Shown here piece after piece: positions 29,545-39,000 of a DNA stretch of 64,000 nt. The stretch lies in NCBI RefSeq assembly GCF_016863135.1, contig NZ_BOOH01000042.1:1-64000 (forward strand), read 5' to 3'. Numbering within the stretch: the stretch's first letter is position 1; every line of letters starts with the position of its first letter. A program made the position numbers and the translations under genes. The stretch is from Planobispora longispora. GTDB lineage: Bacteria > Actinomycetota > Actinomycetes > Streptosporangiales > Streptosporangiaceae. Under the pieces are notes generated by a model. The model did no database searches. It was not told the DNA's origin and saw nothing but the letters and a program-made list of their open reading frames with translations.

Positions 29545-30597
29545 GTGAGCACAGCGATGACCGTGGCGCGGCCGCCGTCGGCCGGCGGCGTGCGCACGGT
29601 TCGCCGGCGCCGCCTCCTCGTGCTCACGGCCCTGTTCGCGACGCTCGCGGCGGCCGTCGCGCTGAGCATCGCCGTCGGCGCCAAGCCGATCTCCCCGGCC
29701 GACGTCTGGCACGGGCTGACCGATCCGTCCGGGACCGAGAACGACATCGTCATCCAGTCGCTGCGCCTTCCCAGGACCGCGATCGGGATCATGGCGGGGA
29801 TCGCGCTCGGCGTCGCGGGCGCGCTCATGCAGGGCCACACCCGCAACCCGCTGGCCGACCCGGGTCTGCTCGGCGTCACCCAGGGCGCGGCGTTCGCGAT
29901 GGTGCTCAGCATCCTGGTCCTCGGCGTCACCGGCCTGTACGGCTACATCTGGTTCGGCCTCGCCGGAGCGCTGATCGCCAGCGTGGGCGTCTTCGCCCTC
30001 GGCATGGTCGGCGGCCGCGGCGGCCCCACCCCGGTCACCCTCGCCCTCGCGGGCACCGCGGTCAGCGCGTTCCTGTACGCCCTCACCTCGACCATGGTCC
30101 TCATGGACGAGCAGGCCATGGACGTCTTCCGGTTCTGGCAGTCGGGCTCCATCGCCGCGCGGGGCTCCGAGATCGCCTGGCAGGTGCTGCCGTTCATCGC
30201 CGCCGGCCTCGTCCTGGCGCTGGTCAACGCCCCCGCGCTGAACGCGCTCTCGCTCGGCGAGGACGTCGCCCGCGCCCTCGGCCAGAACGTCACCCTGACC
30301 CGGACCGTCGGCGTCGCCGCGATCACCCTGCTCAGCGGCGCCTCGGTGGCGGCCTGCGGCGCGCTCTCCTTCCTCGGCCTGATGGTCCCGCACCTGGCCC
30401 GCCCGCTCTCCGGGCCGGACCACCGCTGGCTGCTGCCGTACTCCGGACTGCTCGGCGCCTGCGCCCTGCTCCTGGCCGACGTGGTCGGCCGCGTCGTCGC
30501 CCGCCCCGGCGAGCTGGAGGTCGGCGTCGTGCTGGCCATGCTGGGCGCGCCCTTCTTCATCGCCCTGGTCCGCCGTAGGAAGCCGATCCGCCTGTGA
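29545..30597 (+). CDS. FecCD family ferric-siderophore ABC permease (first subunit)
   Basis: A 350-residue protein with about nine or ten membrane helices. The family motif [20 protein letters not shown] (ATPase-coupling and substrate channel region) and LGRNV-like segment [18 protein letters not shown] are present, ending [14 protein letters not shown]. It forms the transmembrane channel with the next gene product. GTG start at 29545 after GAGAGGAA. It overlaps the next gene by four bases (GTGA). Confidence 0.94.
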   Translation: MSTAMTVARPPSAGGVRTVRRRRLLVLTALFATLAAAVALSIAVGAKPISPADVWHGLTDPSGTENDIVIQSLRLPRTAIGIMAGIALGVAGALMQGHTRNPLADPGLLGVTQGAAFAMVLSILVLGVTGLYGYIWFGLAGALIASVGVFALGMVGGRGGPTPVTLALAGTAVSAFLYALTSTMVLMDEQAMDVFRFWQSGSIAARGSEIAWQVLPFIAAGLVLALVNAPALNALSLGEDVARALGQNVTLTRTVGVAAITLLSGASVAACGALSFLGLMVPHLARPLSGPDHRWLLPYSGLLGACALLLADVVGRVVARPGELEVGVVLAMLGAPFFIALVRRRKPIRL

Positions 30598-31685
30598 CTC
30601 CCCTGTCCCACCCCCCGGCCCCGGTGCGGCTCCCGCACGAGCGGCCGCTGCGCGTCGGCCCCGTCTCGTGGTTGCTCCGGCTGCGCCCGGCCGCCATCGC
30701 CCTGCTCCTGCTGGCGGCCGTGGCACTGATGACGGCCCTCGGCATGCGCATCGGCGACATCCCGATGACGGTCGTCGAGGTCCTCCAGGCGATCACCGAC
30801 GACGGGCCGAACCACTTCGTGGTGATGGAGCTGCGCCTGCCCCGCGCGCTGACCGGCGCCCTGGTCGGCGCGGCGCTCGCGCTGGCCGGCGCGATCACCC
30901 AGGCCATCGCCCGCAACCCGCTGGCCAGCCCCGACATCCTCGGCGTGACCAGCGGCGCCAGCGTGCTCGTGGTCGCGGCCATCGTGGCCGCCGGGAGCGC
31001 GCACGGCGGCCCGAGCGGCGCCCTGGTCGAGGTCGGCATCCCGCTGCTGGCCGTGGGCGGCGGCCTGGCCGGGGCGCTGGCCGTCTATCTCCTGGCCTGG
31101 CGCCGCGGGCTGGACGGCTACCGCCTGGTCCTGGTCGGCATCGGCGTCACGGCCGTGTTCACCAACGTGAAGTACTGGCTGCTGACCCTCGGCGACGTCA
31201 ACGACAGCAGCCGGGCCATGGTCTGGATCAGCGGCTCGCTCAACGGCCGGGGCTGGGAGCACGTCCACCCGACCGCGCTGGCGCTGGCGGTCCTCGTCCC
31301 GCCGGCCCTGCTCGGCACCCGCTCCCTCGGCGCGCTGCGCTTCGGCGACGACACCGTGACCGGCCTGGGCGTGCGGACGAACCTCGCCCGCGGCCTGATG
31401 ATCCTCGCCGCCGTCCTGCTCGCCGCCGTGGCCACCGCCTCGGCCGGGCCCATCGCCTTCGTCGCCCTGGCCGCCCCGCAGATCGCGCTGCGCCTGGCCG
31501 GGGTGTCCCAGCCCCCGCTGCTGGTCTCCGCCCTGGCCGGCGCGTTCCTGACCAGCGCCGCCGACCTGGCCGCGCGGACCGTCTTCAGCCCCGTCGAGCT
31601 TCCCGTGGGCGTGGTCACCGCGGTCCTCGGCGCCCCCTATCTGATCTATCTTCTCGTCCGCGCGCGCAGAGAGGTGCGTTCATGA
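30594..31685 (+). CDS. FecCD family ferric-siderophore ABC permease (second subunit)
   Basis: A 363-residue permease with the family segments [38 protein letters not shown] and [20 protein letters not shown], ending [14 protein letters not shown]. Its GTG overlaps the stop of the first permease and its own stop overlaps the ATPase start (ATGA), so the three genes are translationally coupled. Transport partner of the first subunit. Confidence 0.94.
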   Translation: MTPLSHPPAPVRLPHERPLRVGPVSWLLRLRPAAIALLLLAAVALMTALGMRIGDIPMTVVEVLQAITDDGPNHFVVMELRLPRALTGALVGAALALAGAITQAIARNPLASPDILGVTSGASVLVVAAIVAAGSAHGGPSGALVEVGIPLLAVGGGLAGALAVYLLAWRRGLDGYRLVLVGIGVTAVFTNVKYWLLTLGDVNDSSRAMVWISGSLNGRGWEHVHPTALALAVLVPPALLGTRSLGALRFGDDTVTGLGVRTNLARGLMILAAVLLAAVATASAGPIAFVALAAPQIALRLAGVSQPPLLVSALAGAFLTSAADLAARTVFSPVELPVGVVTAVLGAPYLIYLLVRARREVRS

Positions 31686-32464
31686 GGTTGCAGGCCGTTG
31701 ACGTCAAGCTCGGGTACGGCGATCGGATCATCGTCGACGGCCTCGATCTCGGGATCGAGGCCGGGACGGTGACCACGATCATCGGCCCGAACGGCTGCGG
31801 GAAGTCCACGCTCCTGCGGGCCCTGGGGCGGCTGCTCAAGCCTTCGGGCGGGGAGGTGCTGCTGGACGGCAAGCGCATCGACCGCATGCCCACCAAGGAG
31901 GTCGCCAAGGTCCTGGGGGTGCTCCCGCAGGCGCCGACGGCCCCGGAGGGGCTGACGGTGGCCGACCTGGTGGCCCGGGGGCGGCACCCGCACCAGACCT
32001 GGTACCGGCAGTGGTCCTCCGACGACGAGTCGGCGGTCAGCGAGGCGCTGTCCATGACCGGCCTGCTCGACTTGGGCGAGCGCCCGCTGGACGAGCTCTC
32101 CGGCGGCCAGCGCCAGCGCGCGTGGATCTCGATGGCGCTCGCCCAGGGGACCGACCTGCTCCTGCTCGACGAGCCGACGACCTTCCTCGACCTGGCCCAC
32201 CAGGTCGAGGTCCTGGAACTGGTCCGCAGGCTCCACGGCGAGCTGGGCCGGACCGTGGTGATGGTCCTGCACGACCTCAACCTCGCCGCCCGCTACGCCG
32301 ACCGCCTGGTCGCCATGCGCGGCGGCGAGGTCATCGCCGCCGGCACCCCGGCCGAGGTCCTCACCGAGTCCCTGCTGTCGGAGGTCTTCGACCTCGACGC
32401 CAAGGTCATCGAGGACCCGGTGGCGGGCACCCCCCTCGTCGTCCCCATCGGCGTCCGCCACTGA
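31682..32464 (+). CDS. Ferric-siderophore ABC transporter ATP-binding protein
   Basis: A 260-residue ATPase. Walker A is GPNGCGKST, the Q-loop LPQAP, the signature [12 protein letters not shown], Walker [13 protein letters not shown] and the switch His in [14 protein letters not shown]. This is the FecE/FhuC type that drives import of iron chelates. The ATG at 31682 overlaps the preceding stop. No siderophore synthetase is in the window, so the system may take up xenosiderophores or serve a remote biosynthetic cluster (inference). Confidence 0.95.
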   Translation: MRLQAVDVKLGYGDRIIVDGLDLGIEAGTVTTIIGPNGCGKSTLLRALGRLLKPSGGEVLLDGKRIDRMPTKEVAKVLGVLPQAPTAPEGLTVADLVARGRHPHQTWYRQWSSDDESAVSEALSMTGLLDLGERPLDELSGGQRQRAWISMALAQGTDLLLLDEPTTFLDLAHQVEVLELVRRLHGELGRTVVMVLHDLNLAARYADRLVAMRGGEVIAAGTPAEVLTESLLSEVFDLDAKVIEDPVAGTPLVVPIGVRH

Positions 32465-32576
32465 GGGTTCCGCGGCTCGCGGCGCGGACCCGCCCGTCCT
32501 CCGCCGTGTCCGCGGGCGCGTTCCCTTGATCCCGTACGGCCCCCGCCGGAGAATGTGAAATCCGTCCGCCGGGGGA

Positions 32577-32606
32577 TGTCCGGTACGGGCCCGCGGCTCC
32601 GACGTC
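32577..32606 (+). promoter_or_regulatory. Candidate ECF42-type promoter for the DGPF-sigma operon
   Basis: TGTCCG (32577-32582), 17 nt, CGACGTC (32600-32606). ECF42 sigma factors are reported to use a TGTCGA-like -35 and a CGA/TC-rich -10; this differs at one -35 base. The position, about 48 bp upstream of the DGPF gene, fits autoregulation. Weak evidence. Confidence 0.3.
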
Positions 32607-32653
32607 CCCGGTGAGCGGCGCCGGAAGGGCGCCGACGGAGAAAGGGGAGAGCC

Positions 32654-33076
32654 GTGAAGTACATGATCTTGATGTACGGCTCGCAGCGGGACTACGACAT
32701 GATTTCCGGCAGGCCCACCGACACGGTCACCTGGTCCCCCGAGGACATGGCGGCCATGCACGCCTTCATGGAGGCGTGGAACAAGGAGCTGGTCGAGTCC
32801 GGGGAGTTCGTCGACGCCCAGGGCCTGAGCGCGCCCGTGCACGCCAGGAGGATCCGGCTGCGGGACGGGGTCCCCGTCGTCACCGACGGGCCGTACGCCG
32901 AGACCCAGGAGGTCCTCGCCGGCTACACGATCGTCGAGTGCGCGAGCTTCGACCGGGCGACCGAGATCGCCGCGCGCCTGGCCGAGACCCCGCACCCGGC
33001 GGGGGCGGATCTCGGCCGCGAATGGTACGTGGACGTGCGCCCGATCGCCGACGGCGTCGACGAGCTGACGGTGTGA
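32654..33076 (+). CDS. DGPF/YCII-related protein (ECF42 partner)
   Basis: A 140-residue dimeric alpha/beta-barrel protein of the YCII-related group. It begins KYMILMYGSQRDYDM and carries the diagnostic VTDGPYAETQEVLAGY. DGPF proteins are genomic partners of ECF42 sigma factors, and are likely targets or ligands rather than enzymes of known function. GTG start after AAGGGGAGA. The sigma gene follows after 9 bp. Confidence 0.9.
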   Translation: MKYMILMYGSQRDYDMISGRPTDTVTWSPEDMAAMHAFMEAWNKELVESGEFVDAQGLSAPVHARRIRLRDGVPVVTDGPYAETQEVLAGYTIVECASFDRATEIAARLAETPHPAGADLGREWYVDVRPIADGVDELTV

Positions 33077-33085
33077 CCGGCCGCC

Positions 33086-34339
33086 GTGGCGGATGACCGC
33101 GTCGAGGACCTGCTGCGCCTGCTGGCGCCGCAGGTCCTCGGGGCGCTGGTCCGGCGGTACGGGAACTTCGACACCGCCGAGGACGCCGTGCAGGAGGCGC
33201 TCCTCGCGGCCGCGACGCAGTGGCCCGGCGAGGGCGTCCCGGACGACCCCCGGGCCTGGCTGATCAAGGTCGCCTCGCGCCGGCTGACCGACCTGCTCCG
33301 CAGCCTGCAGGCCCGCCGGGAGCGTGAGGAGGCCGTCGCCCGGTGGACGCCGGCCGACCGGTGGTCGGCGCCGGCCGCCGATCTGGCCGCGCCGGAGGCC
33401 GACGACACGCTCATCCTGCTGTTCATGTGCTGCCACCCCGCGCTCTCGCCCGCCTCGCAGATCGCGCTCACCCTGCGGGCGGTCGGCGGCCTGACCACCG
33501 CGGAGATCGCCCGCGCCTTCCTGGTGCCGGAGGCGACCATGACCCGGCGCATCAGCCGGGCCAAGCAGAGCGTCAAGGACAGCGGCATCCCGTTCGGCCT
33601 GCCCTCCGGCCCGGACCGCGACGAGCGGCTCGGCGCGGTCCTCCACGTGCTCTACCTGATCTTCAACGAGGGCTACGCCAGCACGTCGGGCCCGGACCTC
33701 CAGCGCGCCGAGCTGTCCGCCGAGGCCATCCGGCTGACCCGGATCGTCCACCGGCTGCTGCCCGGCGACGGCGAGGTGGCGGGGCTGCTCGCGCTGATGC
33801 TGCTCACCGACGCGCGCCGGCCCGCGCGCACCGGGCCGGACGGCGCCCTGATCCCGATGGCCGAGCAGGACCGGAGCCGGTGGAACGCCGAGCACATCGC
33901 CGAGGGCGTGGCGCTCGTCACCGGCGCGCTCGCCCGGGGCGCGGCGGGCCCGTACCAGCTCCAGGCGGCGATCGCCGCGCTCCACGACGAGGCGCCCAGC
34001 GCCGAGGCGACCGACTGGCCGCAGATCACGGCGCTGTACGAGCTGCTGATGCGGATCTCCGACAACCCCGTGGTGGCGCTGAACCACGCCGTGGCGGTGG
34101 CCATGGCCCGCGGGCCGCGTGTGGGGCTCGGCGTGCTCGACGAGCTCGCGGCCGACGGGCGGATCGCCGAGGACCACCGGCTCCACGCGGTCCGCGCGCA
34201 CCTGCTGGAGATGGCCGGCGACCGCCCGGCGGCGCGCGAGTGCTATCTGGCGGCGGCCCGGCGGGCGACCGGCCTCCCGCAGCGGCGTTACCTGAACGGC
34301 CGGGCCGCCCGGCTGGCGGACGGAGGCGGACAGGCGTGA
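33086..34339 (+). CDS. ECF42-type sigma factor with C-terminal helical extension
   Basis: A 417-residue sigma factor. Region 2 (about 10-80) contains YGNFDTAEDAVQEALLAA and region 4 (about 110-170) contains LTTAEIARAFLVPEATMTRR. A large C-terminal extension follows (about 180-415, NEGYASTSGPDLQRAELSAE then a TPR-like helical array, LMRISDNPVVALNHAVAVAM). This fits ECF42, where the extension is needed for activity and no anti-sigma is used. GTG start. Operon with the DGPF gene. Confidence 0.92.
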   Translation: MADDRVEDLLRLLAPQVLGALVRRYGNFDTAEDAVQEALLAAATQWPGEGVPDDPRAWLIKVASRRLTDLLRSLQARREREEAVARWTPADRWSAPAADLAAPEADDTLILLFMCCHPALSPASQIALTLRAVGGLTTAEIARAFLVPEATMTRRISRAKQSVKDSGIPFGLPSGPDRDERLGAVLHVLYLIFNEGYASTSGPDLQRAELSAEAIRLTRIVHRLLPGDGEVAGLLALMLLTDARRPARTGPDGALIPMAEQDRSRWNAEHIAEGVALVTGALARGAAGPYQLQAAIAALHDEAPSAEATDWPQITALYELLMRISDNPVVALNHAVAVAMARGPRVGLGVLDELAADGRIAEDHRLHAVRAHLLEMAGDRPAARECYLAAARRATGLPQRRYLNGRAARLADGGGQA

Positions 34340-34420
34340 CGGAAGCGAAGAATGTGGCGGCGGTGAAGAGAAGGGGCGGAGCCGGAGAAGTGCGGCGGGA
34401 TTGACCAAGGCGTGACGGAA
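34332..34420. repeat. 13-bp repeat spanning the ECF42 stop codon
   Basis: AGGCGTGACGGAA occurs at 34332-34344, where TGA is the stop codon of the sigma gene, and again at 34408-34420, 76 bp downstream. Confidence 0.45.
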
Positions 34421-34508
34421 AGACGAGACCGGCGTCCGGCACGGTGGGCACCGGCCATTTTCCGCGGAAGAGACCGGCACCGTTTCCCCGACACCGGTCC
34501 CTCGCCGA

Positions 34509-34586
34509 TCAACCGCCGGTGTGCCGAGGGCTGGCCTGCCCCTTGAGCTGCACGGTCCCGGGCTTGTGAACGATGACCTTCTTCAC
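34509..34586 (-). CDS. Short peptide gene (25 residues), unknown function
   Basis: A GTG start at 34586 follows a strong ribosome site (AAAGGGTGGGCA). The 25-codon frame begins MKKVIVHKPG, continues TVQLKGQAS and ends PRHTGG before TGA. Codons have G or C at the third position in about 22 of 25 cases, although the upstream spacer is AT-rich, so codon choice supports translation. The peptide is basic, without Cys, and has no signal or membrane segment. It lies alone between the convergent ECF42 gene and the ftsY terminator. Candidates are a leader or modified-peptide precursor, a toxin-like peptide or a small regulator; no maturation enzyme or partner is adjacent, so no function is assigned. 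Confidence 0.55.
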   Translation of the reverse strand: MKKVIVHKPGTVQLKGQASPRHTGG

Positions 34587-34715
34587 TGCCCACCCTTTCC
34601 GATCAGACGGCCGAGGGGAACTCCACCTCTGAAATCAATTGGAACATAATTTTTACGAATATTCCGGATATGGCAGATATTGGATAAAGGCATTTTCGGA
34701 TCATGCACACAAAAA
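34587..34715. other. AT-rich spacer upstream of the short peptide gene
   Basis: From about 34625 to 34712 the sequence is far richer in A/T than the rest of the window (CATAATTTTTACGAATATTC and similar). Several -10-like hexamers occur on the minus strand (for example TTATGT, TATCCG), so it can serve as promoter and leader of the 25-residue peptide gene. Other frames through it lack ribosome sites and biased codons. Confidence 0.5.
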
Positions 34716-34742
34716 GAAGCGCCCCCCGACGAGGGGCGCTTC
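34708..34742 (-). terminator. Intrinsic terminator of ftsY
   Basis: On the minus strand GAAGCGCCCC pairs perfectly with GGGGCGCTTC (10-bp stem, positions 34716-34725 and 34733-34742, 7-nt loop), followed by TTTTTGTG. A rare classical T-tract terminator in this window, 27 bp after the ftsY stop. Confidence 0.85.
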
Positions 34743-34768
34743 CCGGGCGCGGAACCCGCGAGGGAGGA

Positions 34769-35950
34769 TCAGTCGCCGAGCAGGGCGTCGACGAAGACCT
34801 CCGGGTCGAAGGGGGCCAGATCGTCGGGGCCCTCGCCGAGGCCGACGAGCTTGACCGGGACGCCCAGCTCACGCTGGACGGAGATCACGATGCCGCCCTT
34901 GGCCGTGCCGTCGAGCTTGGTCAGGGCGATGCCGGTGATGTTGACGACCTCGGCGAACACCTGCGCCTGGCGCATGCCGTTCTGCCCGGTGGTGGCGTCC
35001 AGGACGAGCAGGACCTCGTCCACCGTGGCCTTCTTCTCGATGACGCGCTTGACCTTGCCGAGCTCGTCCATCAGGCCGGTCTTGGTGTGCAGGCGGCCCG
35101 CGGTGTCCACGATCACGACGTCGGCCTTGACATCCATGCCCTTGGCCACGGCGTCGAAGGCCACGGAGGCGGGGTCGCCGCCCTCCGGGCCGCGCACGAC
35201 CTCGGCGCCCACCCGGTCGCCCCAGGTCTGGAGCTGGTCCGCGGCGGCGGCGCGGAAGGTGTCGGCCGCGCCGAGCACGACGTGCTTGCCGTCGCCCACC
35301 AGCGAGCGGGCCAGCTTGCCGGTGGTGGTGGTCTTGCCCGTGCCGTTGACGCCGACCACGAGCACCACCGCCGGCCGCTCGCCGTGCTTGGCGACGTGCA
35401 GGGTGCGGTCGGTGTCGGTGCCGATCTGGTTGAGCAGCTGCTCGCGCAGCAGGCCGCGCACCTCACCGGGGGACCGGCTGCCCAGCACCTTCACGCGCGT
35501 GCGCAGCTCCTCGACCATCACCTGGGTCGGGGCCACGCCGACGTCGGCGCCGATCAGCGTCTCCTCGATCTCGTCCCAGACGTCGTCGTCGAGGCGGTCG
35601 CGGGAGAGCAGCTCCAGCAGGCCCTTGCCGAGGGTGGTCTGCGAGCGGGCCAGCCGGGCGCGCAGCCGCACCATCCGGCCGGCGGACGGCGGCGGGACCT
35701 CGATCTCCGGGGCGACCGGGACCTCGATCGGCCGGGCGGGGGGCGGGACGGTGGTCGTCGCCGCCTCGTCCTCGCGGACGGTCCCGCTCGGCGGCGCCTC
35801 CCGCTCCGCCTCGGGGACCGGCCGGACCTCGGGCGGCGGGGGCGGCGGCGGGACCGCCTTCCTGCCCTGCCGGACCAGCAGGAACATGCCTCCCGCCGCG
35901 AGCAGGACGGCGACGGCGATGATCACGATTAGGCCGAGATAGCTCTCCAC
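34769..35950 (-). CDS. ftsY: Signal recognition particle receptor FtsY
   Basis: A 393-residue SRP GTPase. The N-terminus has a real transmembrane helix (about 5-26, YLGLIVIIAVAVLLAAGGMF) and a Pro/Glu-rich linker to about residue 90, replacing the acidic A domain of E. coli. The N domain (about 95-180) and G domain follow with G1 GVNGTGKTTTTGKLA, ADTFRAAA, G3 DTAGRLHTK and TKLDGTAKGG. It docks ribosome-nascent chain-SRP complexes at the membrane. It lies next to smc, the usual actinobacterial order. Confidence 0.97.
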   Translation of the reverse strand: MESYLGLIVIIAVAVLLAAGGMFLLVRQGRKAVPPPPPPPEVRPVPEAEREAPPSGTVREDEAATTTVPPPARPIEVPVAPEIEVPPPSAGRMVRLRARLARSQTTLGKGLLELLSRDRLDDDVWDEIEETLIGADVGVAPTQVMVEELRTRVKVLGSRSPGEVRGLLREQLLNQIGTDTDRTLHVAKHGERPAVVLVVGVNGTGKTTTTGKLARSLVGDGKHVVLGAADTFRAAAADQLQTWGDRVGAEVVRGPEGGDPASVAFDAVAKGMDVKADVVIVDTAGRLHTKTGLMDELGKVKRVIEKKATVDEVLLVLDATTGQNGMRQAQVFAEVVNITGIALTKLDGTAKGGIVISVQRELGVPVKLVGLGEGPDDLAPFDPEVFVDALLGD

Positions 35951-36018
35951 AAGCGCCTAGTTTTCCAGACAGCAGGCCATAGTCCGACCTTCTGCAGGTC
36001 AGGCGGGCCCGTGTTCTC

Positions 36019-39000
36019 TCAGACGCTTTCTCTCAGGCGCTGGCTGATGACCTGGCTGACGCCGTCACCCCGCATCGACACGCCGTACAGGGCGTCGGCG
36101 ATCTCCATCGTGCGCTTCTGGTGGGTGATGATGATGATCTGCGAGGTCTGCCGGAGCTCCTCGAAGAGGGTCAGCAGCCGCTGGGTGTTGGTGTCGTCCA
36201 GAGCGGCCTCGACCTCGTCCATCACGTAGAACGGCGAGGGCCGCGCCTTGAAGATGGACACCAGGAACGCCACCGCGGTCAGCGAGCGCTCGCCGCCCGA
36301 CAGCAGCGAGAGCCGCTTGACCTTCTTGCCCGGCGGCCGGGCCTCGACCTCGACGCCGGTGGTCAGCATGTTCTCGGGGTCGGTGAGCACCAGCCGGCCC
36401 TCGCCGCCCGGGAACACCCTGGAGAAGATCGTCTGGAACTCCCTGGCGACGTCCTCGTAGGCGGCGGCGAACACCTGCTCGACCCGGTCGTCCACCTCCT
36501 TGACCACGAGGAGCAGGTCGCGGCGGGTCTTCTTGAGGTCCTCCAGCTGCGAGGTCAGGAACGCGTGACGCTCCTCCAGCGCCGCGAACTCCTCCAGCGC
36601 GAGCGGGTTGACCTTGCCGAGCTGCGCCATCTGCCGCTCGGCCGCCCGGGCGCGCTTCTCCTGCTCGGCGCGGACGTACGGCACCGGCTCGCCGTCCAGC
36701 GCCGGCACGGGCTCGGCCGGGCCGTACTCGGCGATGAGGATCTCGGGCTCGACGCCGTACTCCTCGACGGCGCGGGCCTGGAGCTGCTCCAGGCGGAGCC
36801 GCTGCTCGGTCCTGGCCACCTCGCTGCCGTGCGCCCGGTTGACCAGCTTGTCCAGCTCCGCGGAGAGCTCGCGGACCTTCAGGCGCATGGCCTTGAGCGC
36901 GGCGTCGATGCGCCCGCGCTCCTGCTCGGCCTCGTCGCGCTCGGCGGCGGCCCTGGCGAGCGAGGTCTCCAGCGCGCGCTGGGCCGCCTCCGCGCCCCGC
37001 AGGACCGCCTCGGCCACCCGCGCCTGCCTGCGCCGGCGCTCGCGCAGCCGGGCGGCCCTGGCCCGCTCCTCGCGCTCGCGCTCCGCCGCGCGCGTCAGGG
37101 CGTCGGCCCGGCCCGCGATGCCCTTGACCCGCTCCTCGGCCGTGCGCACGGCCAGGCGGGCCTCCATCTCGTCCTGCCGGGCCGCCGCGCAGACCTCGGC
37201 GAGCTCGTCACGGATCTCGGTGGTGGGCTCGGCCTCCAGCTCCCCGGCGCGCTCCGCGGCGGCGAGCCGCTCCTGCAGCTCCGCCAGCTCGGCCAGGCTC
37301 CGCCCGCGCGCCTCCTCGGCGGCCCGCACGCCCTCGGCCAGCCGCGCGCATTCGTCCCTGGCGGCCGTGGCCGCCGCGCCGAGCTGGGCGAGCCGCCGCG
37401 TGGCCGCGGCGATGCGCTGGTCGGCGTCGCGCTGGCGGGCCCGGACCGCGTCCAGCGCGGCCTGGGCCGCGTTGACCCCGCCCTGGGCGGTCTGCACGCC
37501 GGTCTGGGCCTCGCCCACCCCGGCCTGGGCGGCCTCCACGGCGAGCTGGGCCTCGCCCTCGGCCCGCGCCGCCTCCCCCATGACCACCGCGGCCTCTTCG
37601 GCGGCGCGGCGGGCCTGCTCCAGATCGGCGACGGCCTCGTCGAGCGCGGCCCGCATCTGGATGGCCGAGCCGCCCGCGCTCCCGCCGCCCGCGGCGGCGT
37701 GGTCGGCGATGAGATCACCGGAGCGGGTGACGGCCCGCAGCTCCGGCCACTGCTCCACGACCTTCCTGGCGGCCTGGAGATCGTCGACGACCAGAACCCC
37801 GGCGAGCAGGCGCGCGGCGGCCGCCCGCAGCTCGGCCGGGACGGTCACCAGGTCGGCCGCCCACTCGGCGCCGGGGACCGGGACGGGGCCGGGCGGGGGC
37901 GGCGGGCTCGCGGCGGAGATGACCAGGTCCGCCCGGCCGCCCTCGCGCGCCCGCAGGAACTCCACCGCGTCCACCGCGCTCTGCAGGGACTCGACCGCGA
38001 CCGCCTCGGCGGCGGCGCCGAGCACGGCGGCGACGGCGGCCTCGGCGCCGGGCCGTACGGACATCATGGCCGCGACCGGGCCGAGCACGCCGGTGACGGT
38101 CCCGCCGTCGGCGGCCAGGAGCGCGGCCCCGCCGTCCGCGCCCCTGGACAGGCCCAGCTGCAGCGCCTCGAACCGGGCCTCCAGGGCGGCGACCTGGCGC
38201 TGCGCCTTCTGATCCGCCGCGCGCGCGGCGGACAGGGCAGCCCGGGCCGCGCCCAGCGCGGCGTTCGGGCCGGCGACGGCGCCCTTGGCCTCCTCCACCA
38301 CCGCCTTGGCCGCCTCCACGGCCTGCCGGGCGGAGTCCACGGCCGCCAGGGCGATCTCCAGCTCCTCCGCCAGGACGGGGTCGCCGTCCGGCTCCGCCAG
38401 CTCCTGGGCGGCGTGCTCCGCCTCGGCGCGCCCGGCCCGCTGCTCGGCCGCGGCCAGGGAGCGGGCCAGCCGGCCGATCTCCTCCTCGGCGGCCTCCGCG
38501 CGGCTGCGCACCGCGCCGGCCTGACCCCGGAGCCGGGCGAGCCCCTCACGGCGGTCGGCGGCGGCCCTGGCCTCGGCGGACAGCCTCCGCTCCTCGGCCG
38601 CGAGCGCGCTCTCGGCCTCGCTGCGCCGGGCCACCGCGTGGGCGAGCGTCTCGCGCTCCCCGGCCAGCAGTTCCTCCAGCACCTGTTCCTGCTCGCGGAC
38701 CTCCTCGGCCTCGCGCTCGTAGTCCTCGGGGTCGCGCCCGCGCCGCTCCACGGCGGCGTCGGCGGCGTTCCTGCGCCGCTCGGCGGCCAGCCCGGCCAGG
38801 CCGCGCAGCCGCTCGCGGAGCGAGGACAGGCGGAAGTAGGCCTCCTGCGCGGCGGTCAGGCGCGGCTGGGCCTCGGCCTCGGCGGCCTCCAGCTCCGCCT
38901 CGCCGTGCTGGCTCCGCTCCAGCTCCTCCTCGACCGCCCTGCGGCGGGCCAGGACGGCGGCCTCGTCGGCGGCCTCACGCTCCAGGGCGGTCCGCAGCGT

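Noticed and set aside
34639-34854. Plus-strand frame in the AT-rich island before ftsY
   Set aside because: No ribosome site and it runs through the ftsY terminator and antisense to ftsY; its AT-rich codons show no bias.
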